Shown in pieces: positions 16,901-24,533 of a stretch of 41,302 bases of DNA (position 1 is the first letter of the stretch; every line of letters starts with the position of its first letter). The DNA lies in the NCBI GenBank assembly GCA_021324445.1, contig JAJPJC010000291.1, positions 1-41,302 on the forward strand, given 5' to 3'. This DNA comes from Isosphaeraceae bacterium (GTDB taxonomy: Bacteria; Planctomycetota; Planctomycetia; Isosphaerales; Isosphaeraceae). Below the pieces are notes generated by a model. It was given only the letters and a program-made list of their open reading frames with translations, was not told the origin of the DNA and did no database searches. The translations under genes were made by a program, and so were the position numbers.

Positions 16901-17944
16901 GGACTGCACCAGTTCACTCCCGTCCGATTGCCGGAGGGAATCCAGCTCGAGATTCGCGTCGATCCCACGGCCGGCGCGGTGCCGCCGTCCTGGGTTCCCG
17001 CGCCCCAGACGACCGGACCGGCCCTCATCGAGCTTCGCGGGGGCGCGTTGGTGCTCTCGAACGTCCACGTGAGGCACGATCCGGAATCGCGACTCGAGAA
17101 CCTGATCGCGGTTGAAGACGCACACCTGGTCCTGGTTCGGTGTCAGCTCACGGCTCCCCCCGGCGCCCCTCAGGTGGCGGGCGGCCTGATTGACTTCCGG
17201 GCGGTCACGACCCGACCGTCTCGAAGTGAGCCGCGCCGGCCGTTGTTCACAGTCGCCGTCGACCGGCCGGTGTGCCGGCTGCTGGATTCGACGCTGATCG
17301 CCCACGGGACGGCCGTGCGAGCGGAACTGGGCCGAGGGCTGGTCGCGCTGTCGCAATGCGCCGTGGGGGCAGGGGAGGCGGCGCTGGAGCTGGTGCCGGC
17401 TCGCGTGGCGCGTGGGCGGTTCGAGGTCGATCTCATGCTGGATCATTGCACGCTGGTCGGTGAGCGGTCGATCGTCCGCCTGGGACCCTGGCCGGGACTG
17501 CCGCCGGGTCCGGACCGCCCCTGGCTGGTCAGCTCGCAGAACTGCGCGTTCCTCGCCCTGCCGCAGCGACGACCCCGCGAGGCGGTGTTGCTGCGCAGTG
17601 ATGCCGACGCTCTGGCGCGCGGCACCCTGTTCTGGCAGGCGCTCAACGACGCTGTCGAGGTCGATCTCTTCACGGCCGCGTCGGAGAGCCCGTCGTCGAT
17701 CAGTCCCAGCCCGCTGCACGACGTCCAGGTTCAATGGGTCCACTTCTGGGGAACCGGCCACATGAGTCGGATTGCCGGTCCGCACGGGCCGCGGAGCCTA
17801 CCCAGCGTCCGGCTCCTGGACCGCCCGCACCCTGGCCGGCTCGAGCCTGCCGATCTGTTCCTCGACCGGCTCGACGTCGGCGCGGACCTGACCCGGCAGG
17901 GGATCGTTCCCAGGGCCGCGGGCCCCGGATCGCGCCGGCCCTGA
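13943..17944 (+). CDS. Transmembrane Ser/Thr protein kinase with beta-helix-like ectodomain
   Basis: 1333 residues. The cytoplasmic Hanks-type kinase spans about 23-285: Gly-rich loop LGAGGMSSVY (29-38), Lys52 in VALKVL, HRDIKPSN with catalytic Asp146, DLG at 164 in place of DFG, GTVDYMAPEQ activation segment. A juxtamembrane acidic linker follows, then one membrane helix at about 400-418 (WIIPSIVIGLVLVLMAIGS), a Pro/Arg-rich stretch, and about 850 extracytoplasmic residues. Two parts of the ectodomain (about 610-800 and 950-1230) repeat LTLDGLDLIL and LVLSNVHVRH-type rungs, as in pectin-lyase-like right-handed beta-helices. All catalytic residues are present. ATG 13943 is preferred because the preceding frame overlaps the SDR gene. 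Probably senses an envelope or extracellular ligand, possibly polysaccharide. Substrates unknown. A parS-type palindrome lies in its codons at 16427. Confidence 0.88.
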   Translation: MREPTSRADLAREALANQRIGSYRLIERLGAGGMSSVYRAVHVETGHEVALKVLTQSLVHNSTVLQRFLREARSVETLEDPNIVAIYDRGIDQGRHYLVLEYVRGGDFHEYIQRRGPLGVAEAISVILGIARGLMHAASRGLIHRDIKPSNILRTPDGKPKITDLGLALQSEFEDERVTREGTTVGTVDYMAPEQARDSRATSIQSDLYSLGCTGYYLLTGVAPYPGGDITDKLTRHARAPVPEIRDLRPDVPAELSAILRRLMAKEPADRFAGYEELIAALEAVPPVAADGLPTIALAPLRDDGDDDLLELAADSQSVATGEREFGDPPSHPGMPLLEPLADLAGERSGHIPRWAARQPGTPFQLVGPGEAREVPTDSVLVEESAFVPAARHKRSFAAWIIPSIVIGLVLVLMAIGSHPFRDPTPGPRAIPDDLRAPAEPATLPSVEPSVPPAAPPRQEPHLNRPHPARRRGPSEEEARRARWVEPTDPPEPVALDSSSEEDHRHLPEWARTPIAERVPGPFVVVRRVADRSDPGAIPSLEVALEQHFGGTVELADEGPLAVDELRVSGESRLIRARPGFRPIVRIERPSLELVRQQAARQQLVGQQTAFVALERKSLTLDGLDLILDASDLARGQTALFGCAGANLTLRNCTITILNHQRAAFTVFRVEPSAQPSRIRLEGTLVRGWFTTGVEFAGTAAELSVDRCLLLGGTGPMVRVAAPESGAPQRLDFVDALLAGPGPIVECTQTAPGPRPRSLVIRSFGSIFGRVQSPGIAIASVLTSSSSTATAAQQVDWSGDRNLYSGWRGFFSAGQKDPSITVSDLAAVRSTWNGTDGASQEILVAWLLPVDPAVALPGVIVPFLPEARAAIVGPVARPRAGLFEKTVSAYAVPIRPDPIGWAVDRGAERGGGPAQAKRVAPPSQAKTDARIPSPKGASPRASISADGVIELTMDVADPHWAGDLGAFLQARLTPGMAHARVRVVGSGLHQFTPVRLPEGIQLEIRVDPTAGAVPPSWVPAPQTTGPALIELRGGALVLSNVHVRHDPESRLENLIAVEDAHLVLVRCQLTAPPGAPQVAGGLIDFRAVTTRPSRSEPRRPLFTVAVDRPVCRLLDSTLIAHGTAVRAELGRGLVALSQCAVGAGEAALELVPARVARGRFEVDLMLDHCTLVGERSIVRLGPWPGLPPGPDRPWLVSSQNCAFLALPQRRPREAVLLRSDADALARGTLFWQALNDAVEVDLFTAASESPSSISPSPLHDVQVQWVHFWGTGHMSRIAGPHGPRSLPSVRLLDRPHPGRLEPADLFLDRLDVGADLTRQGIVPRAAGPGSRRP
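16427..16442. promoter_or_regulatory. parS-type ParB binding site (perfect palindrome, inside kinase gene)
   Basis: CGTTCCACGTGGAACG is a perfect 16-bp palindrome with the same 14-base core as the 12370 site. It is embedded in codons for RSTWNG of the kinase ectodomain; parS sites inside genes are well known. 10.8 kb from the parB start. Confidence 0.75.
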
Positions 17945-18063
17945 TCCCACGCACCCCGATTGGGTCCGAGATCCCGGGCGGATCCATTGCCTCGGACCCG
18001 GCGTGCTCGCGATAATAAGGGAAACCGGCCCATCTCCTTCGGACAGTGAGGCTCCGACGAATC

Positions 18064-18921
18064 ATGCCCGGCCGCACGATGCTCTGCCTTGGCGTGTTCC
18101 TGGTAGTTGGGATCTCGGGCCCTGCGCGTGCCCAGCACGGGCACGGCGGGGGAGGCCATCATCTGCACGGGGTTGGGCCCTGGCACGGAGGCATCGGAGT
18201 TTTCCCCACCTTCGGCTTCCCGTACTTCGCGGGCGTCGGGGGAACACCCTATGTCCCGAGCGTCCTGGTCATGGGACCTGGGGGAGCCTTCCTGCCGTAC
18301 GGACCGATGATCCCGCCGCCCACGCTCCAGCGGGGCCCCCTCCTGCCGGCCCCTCCGCCGGAAGTGGTCGGGCGCTGGCCCAAGGGTCAGGCCCAGCCGG
18401 TCGCGGCCCCCAAGACCGATCCGGCTCGGGCCGAGCAATTGATGACCGTGGGCGACCGGCTCTTCCGCGCCGGCAACTTCAAGAAAGCCGAGGAGCGCTA
18501 CCAGCAAGCGGTCCGGGCCGCCTCCGACCAGGCCGCTCCCTTCTTGCGGCTGGCTCTGATCGCCCTGGCGCGCGGCCAGTATGCCGCCGCGGCCAACCGG
18601 CTGCGGGACGCGGAGACGGCCCAGCCCGGCTGGCTCGCCACCGCGCGCGATATCCAGCCGATCTACGGCGAGCCCAGCGAATTCTCCCGCCAGATCGCCC
18701 GGCTCGAGTCCCACGTCCAGTCCTTTCCCGACGACCGCGATGCCTGGCTGGTCCTCGGGGCCGAGTGGTTCCTCACCGGCCGGACCAACCGGGCCGCCGA
18801 CGTCTTCCAGCGACTCAACGACCCGCATCGCAAGCCCGATATCGCCCTGGCCGCATTCCTCGAGGCCAGTAACCAGAGTCGGCTCAGAACCGAGGCGCAG
18901 GCCGGCGAGCCGGCCCGATGA
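18064..18921 (+). CDS. Secreted TPR-repeat protein
   Basis: 285 residues from ATG 18064; a GTG at 18046 in the same frame would add six residues (MRLRRI) and a more positive n-region, so the exact start is open. A Sec signal peptide (hydrophobic LCLGVFLVVGISG, cleavage after ARA) is followed by a low-complexity His/Gly/Pro-rich segment to about 110. Tetratricopeptide-like helices follow: AEQLMTVGDRLFRAGNFKKA, EERYQQAVRAA, FLRLALIALARGQYAAAANR, and WLVLGAEWFLTGRTNRAADV. TPRs are protein-binding scaffolds. It sits 119 bases after the kinase and 39 before the nitrilase gene, all plus strand, suggesting a shared transcript. Function unknown; an envelope scaffold is a guess. Confidence 0.75.
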   Translation: MPGRTMLCLGVFLVVGISGPARAQHGHGGGGHHLHGVGPWHGGIGVFPTFGFPYFAGVGGTPYVPSVLVMGPGGAFLPYGPMIPPPTLQRGPLLPAPPPEVVGRWPKGQAQPVAAPKTDPARAEQLMTVGDRLFRAGNFKKAEERYQQAVRAASDQAAPFLRLALIALARGQYAAAANRLRDAETAQPGWLATARDIQPIYGEPSEFSRQIARLESHVQSFPDDRDAWLVLGAEWFLTGRTNRAADVFQRLNDPHRKPDIALAAFLEASNQSRLRTEAQAGEPAR

Positions 18922-18960
18922 CGTGTCGAGGGTCAACTCCGGCGGGCCAGGGGAGCCGGC

Positions 18961-19902
18961 ATGCCCGAGATCGCTCGCTACTACGCCGCGGCCTGTCAGA
19001 CCGATCTGCCGTGTCCCCGAACTCGCGACGCGATCGCCGCGCGGGTGGACTACCTCCTGGGCATGGTGGATCGCGCCGTCGTCGGCTACGAGCCGTTCTT
19101 CGACGTCAAGCTGGTGGTCTTCCCCGAGTTCGCCCACGCGGCACCGATTTACGAGACGGTCGCCGAGCTGGCCGAACGGCTGGCCGTGCCGATCCCGAAT
19201 GAGCACACCGAGCGCTACGTCCAGAAGGCGCGGGAGAGGGGGGTCTACATCCAGACCGGGACGTTCCTGGAACTGGATCCCCGATGGCCGGGCGTGGTCT
19301 TCAACACGACCTGCTTGATCGGTCCGGAGGGGATCCTCAGCCGGTATCGCAAGGTGAATCCCTGGCTGCCCTGGGAGGTGCACGCCAGTCCCCACGACCT
19401 GGCCGGCTACGACGAGCCGATGTTTCCGGTGGCCGAGACCGAGATCGGCCGGCTGGGCGCGGCGATCTGCTATGACTGGCTCTTCCCCGAGGCAATCCGG
19501 GCGCTGGCCCTCGCGGGCGCGGAGGTCTTGATCCGCGTCTCGGCTTACATGGATCCCTGGGGCGCGACCCCGCCTCTGGACTGGTGGACGCTGTTCAACC
19601 GCGCGCGGGCCGTGGAGAACTTCGCCTGCGTCGTGGCCGCCAATCAAGGGGCGAGCGCCGCCAACTATCCCCCGTTCTCCTGGCCGGGTGGCAGCATGAT
19701 CGTCGACTTCGACGGCCGGATCCTGGCCCAGGCCGATCCCGGTCCCGGCGAGAAGATCGTGGTCGGCCCGATCGACCTGGCGACCCTCCGCGCCGAGCGG
19801 CAGCGCCGCCGCGGCCATCATCTGCTTTCCCACCTCCGGGCCGACGCCTATACTGGGCGTGAGGCCCGGCCGAGCTCCCCGGCCGGCGGACGCCCCTCAT
19901 GA
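18961..19902 (+). CDS. Carbon-nitrogen hydrolase (nitrilase superfamily)
   Basis: 313 residues. The catalytic triad is complete: Glu56 in FPEFAHA, Lys131 in YRKVNPW, and nucleophile Cys170 in ICYDWLFPE. An extra Glu in FPEAIRALA and the NRARAVENFACVVAANQG strand fit the amidase/nitrilase fold. The enzyme hydrolyses a C-N bond of an amide or carbamoyl compound; the substrate is not predictable here. ATG 18961 follows AGGGGAG (18949-18955). No signal peptide. The C-terminus carries about 15 Pro/Ser/Arg-rich residues beyond the usual fold. 39 bases after the TPR gene and 128 before the lipoprotein gene on the same strand. Confidence 0.88.
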   Translation: MPEIARYYAAACQTDLPCPRTRDAIAARVDYLLGMVDRAVVGYEPFFDVKLVVFPEFAHAAPIYETVAELAERLAVPIPNEHTERYVQKARERGVYIQTGTFLELDPRWPGVVFNTTCLIGPEGILSRYRKVNPWLPWEVHASPHDLAGYDEPMFPVAETEIGRLGAAICYDWLFPEAIRALALAGAEVLIRVSAYMDPWGATPPLDWWTLFNRARAVENFACVVAANQGASAANYPPFSWPGGSMIVDFDGRILAQADPGPGEKIVVGPIDLATLRAERQRRRGHHLLSHLRADAYTGREARPSSPAGGRPS

Positions 19903-20030
19903 GCCGGCTCCCGATGCGCCGCCACCCCCGTCCGCCGACCCATCATCGTCGTCATCCCGCGGGCTGCGCCCGGCCGAGCGTCGCGGACCTCATCCTGCTT
20001 CGATTCGTCATCCACCGGAGGAGCACGACG

Positions 20031-23000
20031 ATGCGACCACGAACCGGGCCGAAACTCGGCCTCGTCATCATCACGGCCCTGGGCTTGCTCATGGCCTCGG
20101 CCTGCCAAACCCAGCCCGAGCCCGAGGCGGCGCCGACGGGACCGAGCTTACCCGCAACCCAGCCCGTCGCCCCGGCAGCGGCACCCGCCGCCCTCAAAAA
20201 CGAGATCCCGCCCGCGGCGCTGGCCGAGGTCCTGGCCGCGCATTTCCAGGGTCTGGGTTGCATGGAGCAGTACCAGTATTCCCAGGCTGTGGACGCCTTT
20301 CGCAAAGTTCATACCCTGGCTCCCGGCTGGATTCCCGGCGCCATCAACCTGGCGATCGCCTTGCTCAATGATACCGGGGTCAAGGTCGAGGCGGCGAAGA
20401 AGCAAGGGGGGACTGCCGCGCCCGCCAACTTCGACGAGGCCCTCGACTTGCTTGCCGACGTGCTGAGCCGCGACCCGAACAACGCCCACGCCCATTTCTG
20501 TCGCGGGATCATCCTCGAACAACAGGGGAGGCTGGACGAGGCGCACGGGCACTTCCGGCACGTGACGGAGATCGATCCCAACGATGCGGCGGCCTGGTAC
20601 TGGCTGGGCAGCACCGTCGGGGAGCCGGCGGGCCTCGATCAGCTCCGCGAAGCCGCCCGGACGAAGATCGGCTACTTCGCCAAGGCGCTCGAGCGGGATC
20701 CGTACCTGACTCCCGCGATCTACAAGATGGCGATGGAATCGCGGTTCGTGGATCCGCAGAAGACCAAGGACCTGCTCGCCCGCTGGAAGAAGATCGATCC
20801 CGATCGACTCGAACCGACACCCGGTCCGGGGACTCTGGCAGGGAAGGTCTATGGTGAGATGGGCAAGTACGCCACCGTGGTGAATCCGTTTCCACAGCCC
20901 GAATCGGTCAAGGAAGCGGCCGTCGCTCCGCCGAGGTTCGAGGCCGCACGGGCGCTGGACCTGAAGCTCCCGGCAGGGGAACGGTGGGTCATGCCGGCCG
21001 ACTTCACCGGATCGCAGGCCGTCATCGGCCGGGTCCGCGCCGGATTCGGCGCCGCCGTCGCCGCCTTCGACGCCGACGGCGACGGCCGGCTCGACCTGTA
21101 TCTGGCCTCGGCCGTCGTGGGTGCCCAGGGTCGGATCCGTGACGCGCTGCTCTTGAACACGGGAGACGGCCACTTCGTGGACGCCTCGGCCGCATTCGGG
21201 CTGCCCCCGGACCGCGCCAGCCTGGGGGTCGCCGCGGCCGACTTCGACGCCGATCGCCACATCGACCTCTTCCTCACCGGCGTGGGCGAGAACCGCCTCT
21301 TGCATAACCGGCGGGGCAAGGCGTTCGAGGACATCTCCTCGACGCTCAAGACCATCGGCCCCCCCGCGCTTGCCCTGACGGCCCGATGGCTCGACCTCGA
21401 TCAGGACGGGGACCTCGACCTTTATGTTGTGAACTATTGTGCCGCCGCGCAAGCCGAGAAGGCGTTCCTCAGCTCCGGGGGACCTCCTCCCGGCGTGGCG
21501 AATTCCGTCTACCGCAACGACGGCCGCCCCGAGCCGATCCCGGGCAGCCCCGAGCCCGCCTGGGCGCCGGCGGCCGTCGCCTGGGAGAACCTCAAGGCCA
21601 AGAGCGGGCTGTCGATCGCGCTGGTCCCTTGGACGGGAGTCGAAGCTCTGACGGGGGGCGCGGCGGCACACACCGGCATCGCCGTGCTCGACGTCGAGAA
21701 CGACCGTGACCTGGACCTCGTCGTATCCTCCGACGCCGCGCCCCCGGTGGCGATCCTCAACGATCGACTGGGCCAGTTCCATGCCGCGGAGGTGCATGGG
21801 ATGACCACCAACGCCCACTCAGGTCTCCTCGTCACGGATTTCGACGCCGACGGCCGCTCCGACCTGGTCGCGACCAGTGCCGTGGGCCCCGTGCTCGCCT
21901 GGCGCAACACCACCGAGCGAACCACCGCCGAGGCGACCAAGCTCACCTTCGCGACCTGGCCGATCAACGCGACTGGCTGGCGTTCGGCTCAAGCCGTGGA
22001 TCTCGACCTCGACGGCCGCCCCGACCTGCTGGGACTCCCGGGGGAATCGAGCAAACCCGGCGACATCGTCCTGCCCGCTCGGTGGGCGCGCAACGAGGGG
22101 AAGCGCTTCGCCCTTCAGCCACACTCGCTCCGGCTCGACCAGCCGGTGCTTGATGGCCAGGCGGTCGTCGACCTGGTTGGCGATCCGCTGCCGGACATCT
22201 TGATCATCCGGCCCGGAGAAGCTCCCACCCTGGCCAAGAATCTGGGCAACGGCCAGCACTGGCTGGCTCTTCAGCTCGGGGGACACTGGCGGGTGAAGCC
22301 CGAGTTGATGCGCACCAACTCGCACGGGATCGGCACCCGAGTTGTCCTCGAAGGGCAGGGGGTGCACGTCCCGTATGACCACACCACGCCCGACTCCAGC
22401 CTCGGCCAATCGATTGCCCCCTTCGTGCTGGGCCTCGGCCGGAGTCAGCGGACGGACCTGATCCACTTCCGATGGCCGGACGGGGTTATCCAGTGTGAGC
22501 TGAACGTCGCGGCGAACCAGAAACTCACGATGGCCGAGAACAACCGCAAGACCGGCAGTTGCCCGGTACTTTTCACGTGGAACGGCGAGCGGTTCGTCTG
22601 CATCGGCGACTTCCTCGGTGGTGGCGGACTGGGCTACCTGGTTGCGCCCGGGGTCTACAGCCAACCCGACCGCGACGAGGCCGTCGCGATCCGCGGCGAT
22701 CAGCTCCAGGCCGTCGACGGCGTCTTCCGGCTGTCGATCACCGAGCCGATGGACGAGATCGCCTACCTCGATCACGTCCGGCTCGAGGTCGTCGATCGCC
22801 CACCCGGCGTCCGCGCCACCCCCGACGAACGCTTCGCGCCGACCGGTCCCCGGCCAACGGGCGAGCTCCTGGCCTGGAAGCAGGCGATCGAGCCGGTACG
22901 CGCCACCGACCTGGAGGGCGGGGACCTAACCGAGACGCTGCGGCGCTGGGATCGCCGCACCGTGGACAACTTCCGCAAGCGCCAGGGCTGGATCGGCTAC

Positions 23001-23834
23001 GCCGAGGAGCACGGGATCGTCCTCGACTTCGGCGACCGCCTCAGCCGAATCTCGCCCGCCGACCCGCTCGTGCTCTGCCTGGCGGGGTGGGTCGAGTATC
23101 CCTATTCGCAGACGAACTACGCCGCGGCGACGGCCGGCGTGCCGCTCAAACCCCCGACCATCGAACGGCGGCGCGACGACGGGAGCTGGGAGGTCATCGA
23201 GCCCCATGCCGGCTATCCCGCGGGCTTGCCCCGGCTCATGACCGTCGACCTGACCGGCAAGCTGACAGGCCCGCGTTGTGCCTTGCGGATCAAGACCAAC
23301 ATGGAATGCTACTATGACCAGGCATTCCTGGCCGTGCGCGACCGCGCGGCCGAGGCCACGCTGCGGCTCGCCACGCTCCCGGTCGCCCGGGCGGTGCTGG
23401 GCTATCGCGGCTACATCCGGGAGGTCTCACCCGACGGCCGCCAGCCGTTGCTTTACGACTATGATTACGTCGATCCGGCACCGCTGGCTCGCTTCGCCGG
23501 CAAGCTGACGCGCTACGGCGACGTGGCTCCACTGCTCCGGTCCGACGACGACCGCCTCTGCCTGGTGGGGCCCGGGGACGAGGTCCGGCTCGAGTTCGAG
23601 GCGACTGCCCTGCCACCTCTGCCCGCGGGCTGGACGCGCAGTTACGTCCTCCGCTCATTCGGCTACTGCAAGGACGCCGACCCGTTCACAGCCGCCAGCG
23701 ACACCGTCGGGCCGCTCCCCTGGCGCGGGATGCCGCCGTTCCCGTTCGGGAAGGAGGTCCAGCGGCCCTGCGATCCTGAGTATGAGGCCTACCTGCGTGA
23801 GTACCAGACCCGCCCGGCCGGAGGAGGGGAGTGA
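20031..23834 (+). CDS. Lipoprotein with TPR, VCBS/FG-GAP and ASPIC/UnbV modules
   Basis: 1267 residues. A lipoprotein signal (LGLVIITALGLLMASAC) with lipobox Cys near residue 23 predicts envelope anchoring. Order: Pro/Ala-rich linker, TPR-like helices about 60-260, then FG-GAP/VCBS calcium-loop repeats (DADGDGRLDLYLAS near 345, DFDADRHIDLFL near 405, DLDQDGDLDLYVVNY near 456, DFDADGRSDLVATS near 604). An ASPIC/UnbV-type strand set comes next at about 765-840 (GIGTRVVLEGQGV, FRWPDGVIQ), and an unassigned C-terminal region of about 420 residues after FVCIGDFLGG. ATG 20031 follows GGAGGAG (20018-20024); an upstream in-frame ATG at 19899 overlaps the nitrilase gene and lacks a lipobox. Probably a surface beta-propeller/adhesion or ligand-binding scaffold; ligand unknown. 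A weak parS-like sequence lies at 22569. Confidence 0.82.
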   Translation: MRPRTGPKLGLVIITALGLLMASACQTQPEPEAAPTGPSLPATQPVAPAAAPAALKNEIPPAALAEVLAAHFQGLGCMEQYQYSQAVDAFRKVHTLAPGWIPGAINLAIALLNDTGVKVEAAKKQGGTAAPANFDEALDLLADVLSRDPNNAHAHFCRGIILEQQGRLDEAHGHFRHVTEIDPNDAAAWYWLGSTVGEPAGLDQLREAARTKIGYFAKALERDPYLTPAIYKMAMESRFVDPQKTKDLLARWKKIDPDRLEPTPGPGTLAGKVYGEMGKYATVVNPFPQPESVKEAAVAPPRFEAARALDLKLPAGERWVMPADFTGSQAVIGRVRAGFGAAVAAFDADGDGRLDLYLASAVVGAQGRIRDALLLNTGDGHFVDASAAFGLPPDRASLGVAAADFDADRHIDLFLTGVGENRLLHNRRGKAFEDISSTLKTIGPPALALTARWLDLDQDGDLDLYVVNYCAAAQAEKAFLSSGGPPPGVANSVYRNDGRPEPIPGSPEPAWAPAAVAWENLKAKSGLSIALVPWTGVEALTGGAAAHTGIAVLDVENDRDLDLVVSSDAAPPVAILNDRLGQFHAAEVHGMTTNAHSGLLVTDFDADGRSDLVATSAVGPVLAWRNTTERTTAEATKLTFATWPINATGWRSAQAVDLDLDGRPDLLGLPGESSKPGDIVLPARWARNEGKRFALQPHSLRLDQPVLDGQAVVDLVGDPLPDILIIRPGEAPTLAKNLGNGQHWLALQLGGHWRVKPELMRTNSHGIGTRVVLEGQGVHVPYDHTTPDSSLGQSIAPFVLGLGRSQRTDLIHFRWPDGVIQCELNVAANQKLTMAENNRKTGSCPVLFTWNGERFVCIGDFLGGGGLGYLVAPGVYSQPDRDEAVAIRGDQLQAVDGVFRLSITEPMDEIAYLDHVRLEVVDRPPGVRATPDERFAPTGPRPTGELLAWKQAIEPVRATDLEGGDLTETLRRWDRRTVDNFRKRQGWIGYAEEHGIVLDFGDRLSRISPADPLVLCLAGWVEYPYSQTNYAAATAGVPLKPPTIERRRDDGSWEVIEPHAGYPAGLPRLMTVDLTGKLTGPRCALRIKTNMECYYDQAFLAVRDRAAEATLRLATLPVARAVLGYRGYIREVSPDGRQPLLYDYDYVDPAPLARFAGKLTRYGDVAPLLRSDDDRLCLVGPGDEVRLEFEATALPPLPAGWTRSYVLRSFGYCKDADPFTAASDTVGPLPWRGMPPFPFGKEVQRPCDPEYEAYLREYQTRPAGGGE
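22569..22584. promoter_or_regulatory. Weak parS-like site inside the lipoprotein gene
   Basis: CTTTTCACGTGGAACG matches GTTTCACGTGGAAC at 13 of 14 core positions. It encodes FTWNG, so it may be chance codon usage. It is the farthest candidate from parB. Confidence 0.3.
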
Positions 23835-23882
23835 CAGGTGGCCAATGGCGAGTCAGCGCTGACCGATCCGACGGTGTTCCTC

Positions 23883-23911
23883 TTTGCAGAGGCGACGGCG
23901 GATCTTAGAAT
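23883..23911 (+). promoter_or_regulatory. Candidate promoter of the ParD/ParE-type operon
   Basis: TTTGCA (23883-23888, 4 of 6 to TTGACA) and TAGAAT (23906-23911, 5 of 6) are 17 bases apart. Transcription would start about 32 bases before ATG 23951. TA operators normally overlap such promoters; no clear inverted repeat was identified. Confidence 0.4.
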
Positions 23912-23950
23912 ACGAGTGGTGCCAAATCCCCGACATCGAGGAGATCGGAT

Positions 23951-24214
23951 ATGGAGCTCGCTGTTAGTGCCGAGCTGCAACAGATCGTTCGCGAGAAGGT
24001 TGAGAGCGGAGATTATGCTTCCGCGGATGACCTCCTGCGCGAAGCCCTTCAGCTCCTCGACGATCGAGACCGCCTTCGTGCCTGGAAGCTCGAGGCGTTG
24101 CGCCAAGAGATCGCCGTCGGGATACAACAAGCCGAGCAGGGGATGGTCGCACCCCTGGACATGGATGCGATCCGGACCAAGGTCGCCGAACGACTTCGGA
24201 GTCAGGGGCAGTAA
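23951..24214 (+). CDS. ParD-type antitoxin (ribbon-helix-helix family)
   Basis: 87 residues. The N-terminus MELAVSAELQQIVREKVESG, followed by YASADDLLREALQLLDDRD, matches the ParD/CC2985 antitoxin family: a strand for DNA binding, then two helices. The C-terminal tail is charged and presumably flexible, wrapping the toxin. It should neutralise the downstream ParE-like toxin and, with it, repress the operon. ATG 23951 follows GAGGAG (23939-23944). The toxin gene starts 5 bases after its stop, as is usual for parDE. The region is GC-richer on the left and the module sits between an envelope lipoprotein and a polysaccharide locus, a typical accessory position. Confidence 0.88.
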   Translation: MELAVSAELQQIVREKVESGDYASADDLLREALQLLDDRDRLRAWKLEALRQEIAVGIQQAEQGMVAPLDMDAIRTKVAERLRSQGQ

Positions 24215-24219
24215 TCCTG

Positions 24220-24510
24220 ATGCCGCGGATCCTCCGAACCAAACAGGCCGAACTCGATCTGGTCGAGATTCTCTTTTTCCTTCGCTCGCGCAGTCCGAAT
24301 CTGGCCGACCGCTTCGAGTCTGACTTCGAGGAGAAGTGCCGCCTCCTGGCGGAATTTCCGCTCATGGGCCGGGACCGTAGTGAACTTGCCCCCGAGCTGC
24401 GCAGTAGTCTGGTCAAGCCCTACGTCGTCTTTTATCGCCCGCTCGCCGACGGAATCGAGATCATCCGGGTGATCCATGGATCTCGCGATCTGTCAGGCCT
24501 CTTCGAGTGA
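24220..24510 (+). CDS. ParE/RelE-family toxin
   Basis: 96 residues. Matches the ParE/RelE-fold family: PRILRTKQAELDLVEILFFL at the N-terminus (A..DL.EI.), LLAEFPLMGRDRSELAPELR in the centre, and the C-terminal strands YVVFYRPLADGIEIIRVIHG with the conserved ending HGSRDL. ParE toxins poison DNA gyrase; RelE relatives cleave ribosome-bound mRNA. The family cannot be split by sight, though the PxxGRxxxEL motif favours ParE. Intact, no frameshift. Five bases after the antitoxin stop; only 23 bases before the stop of the minus-strand ligase gene. Confidence 0.9.
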   Translation: MPRILRTKQAELDLVEILFFLRSRSPNLADRFESDFEEKCRLLAEFPLMGRDRSELAPELRSSLVKPYVVFYRPLADGIEIIRVIHGSRDLSGLFE

Positions 24511-24533
24511 CACGTCGGTGCCCTCGGCAATGC

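Noticed and set aside
17064..17075. Another CACGTG in the kinase gene as parS
   Set aside because: Flanks (GTC and AGG) do not match the parS half-sites.
19899..20030. N-terminal extension of the lipoprotein from ATG 19899
   Set aside because: It overlaps the nitrilase stop, is Arg/His/Pro-rich, and would bury the lipoprotein signal; ATG 20031 has a strong ribosome-binding site.
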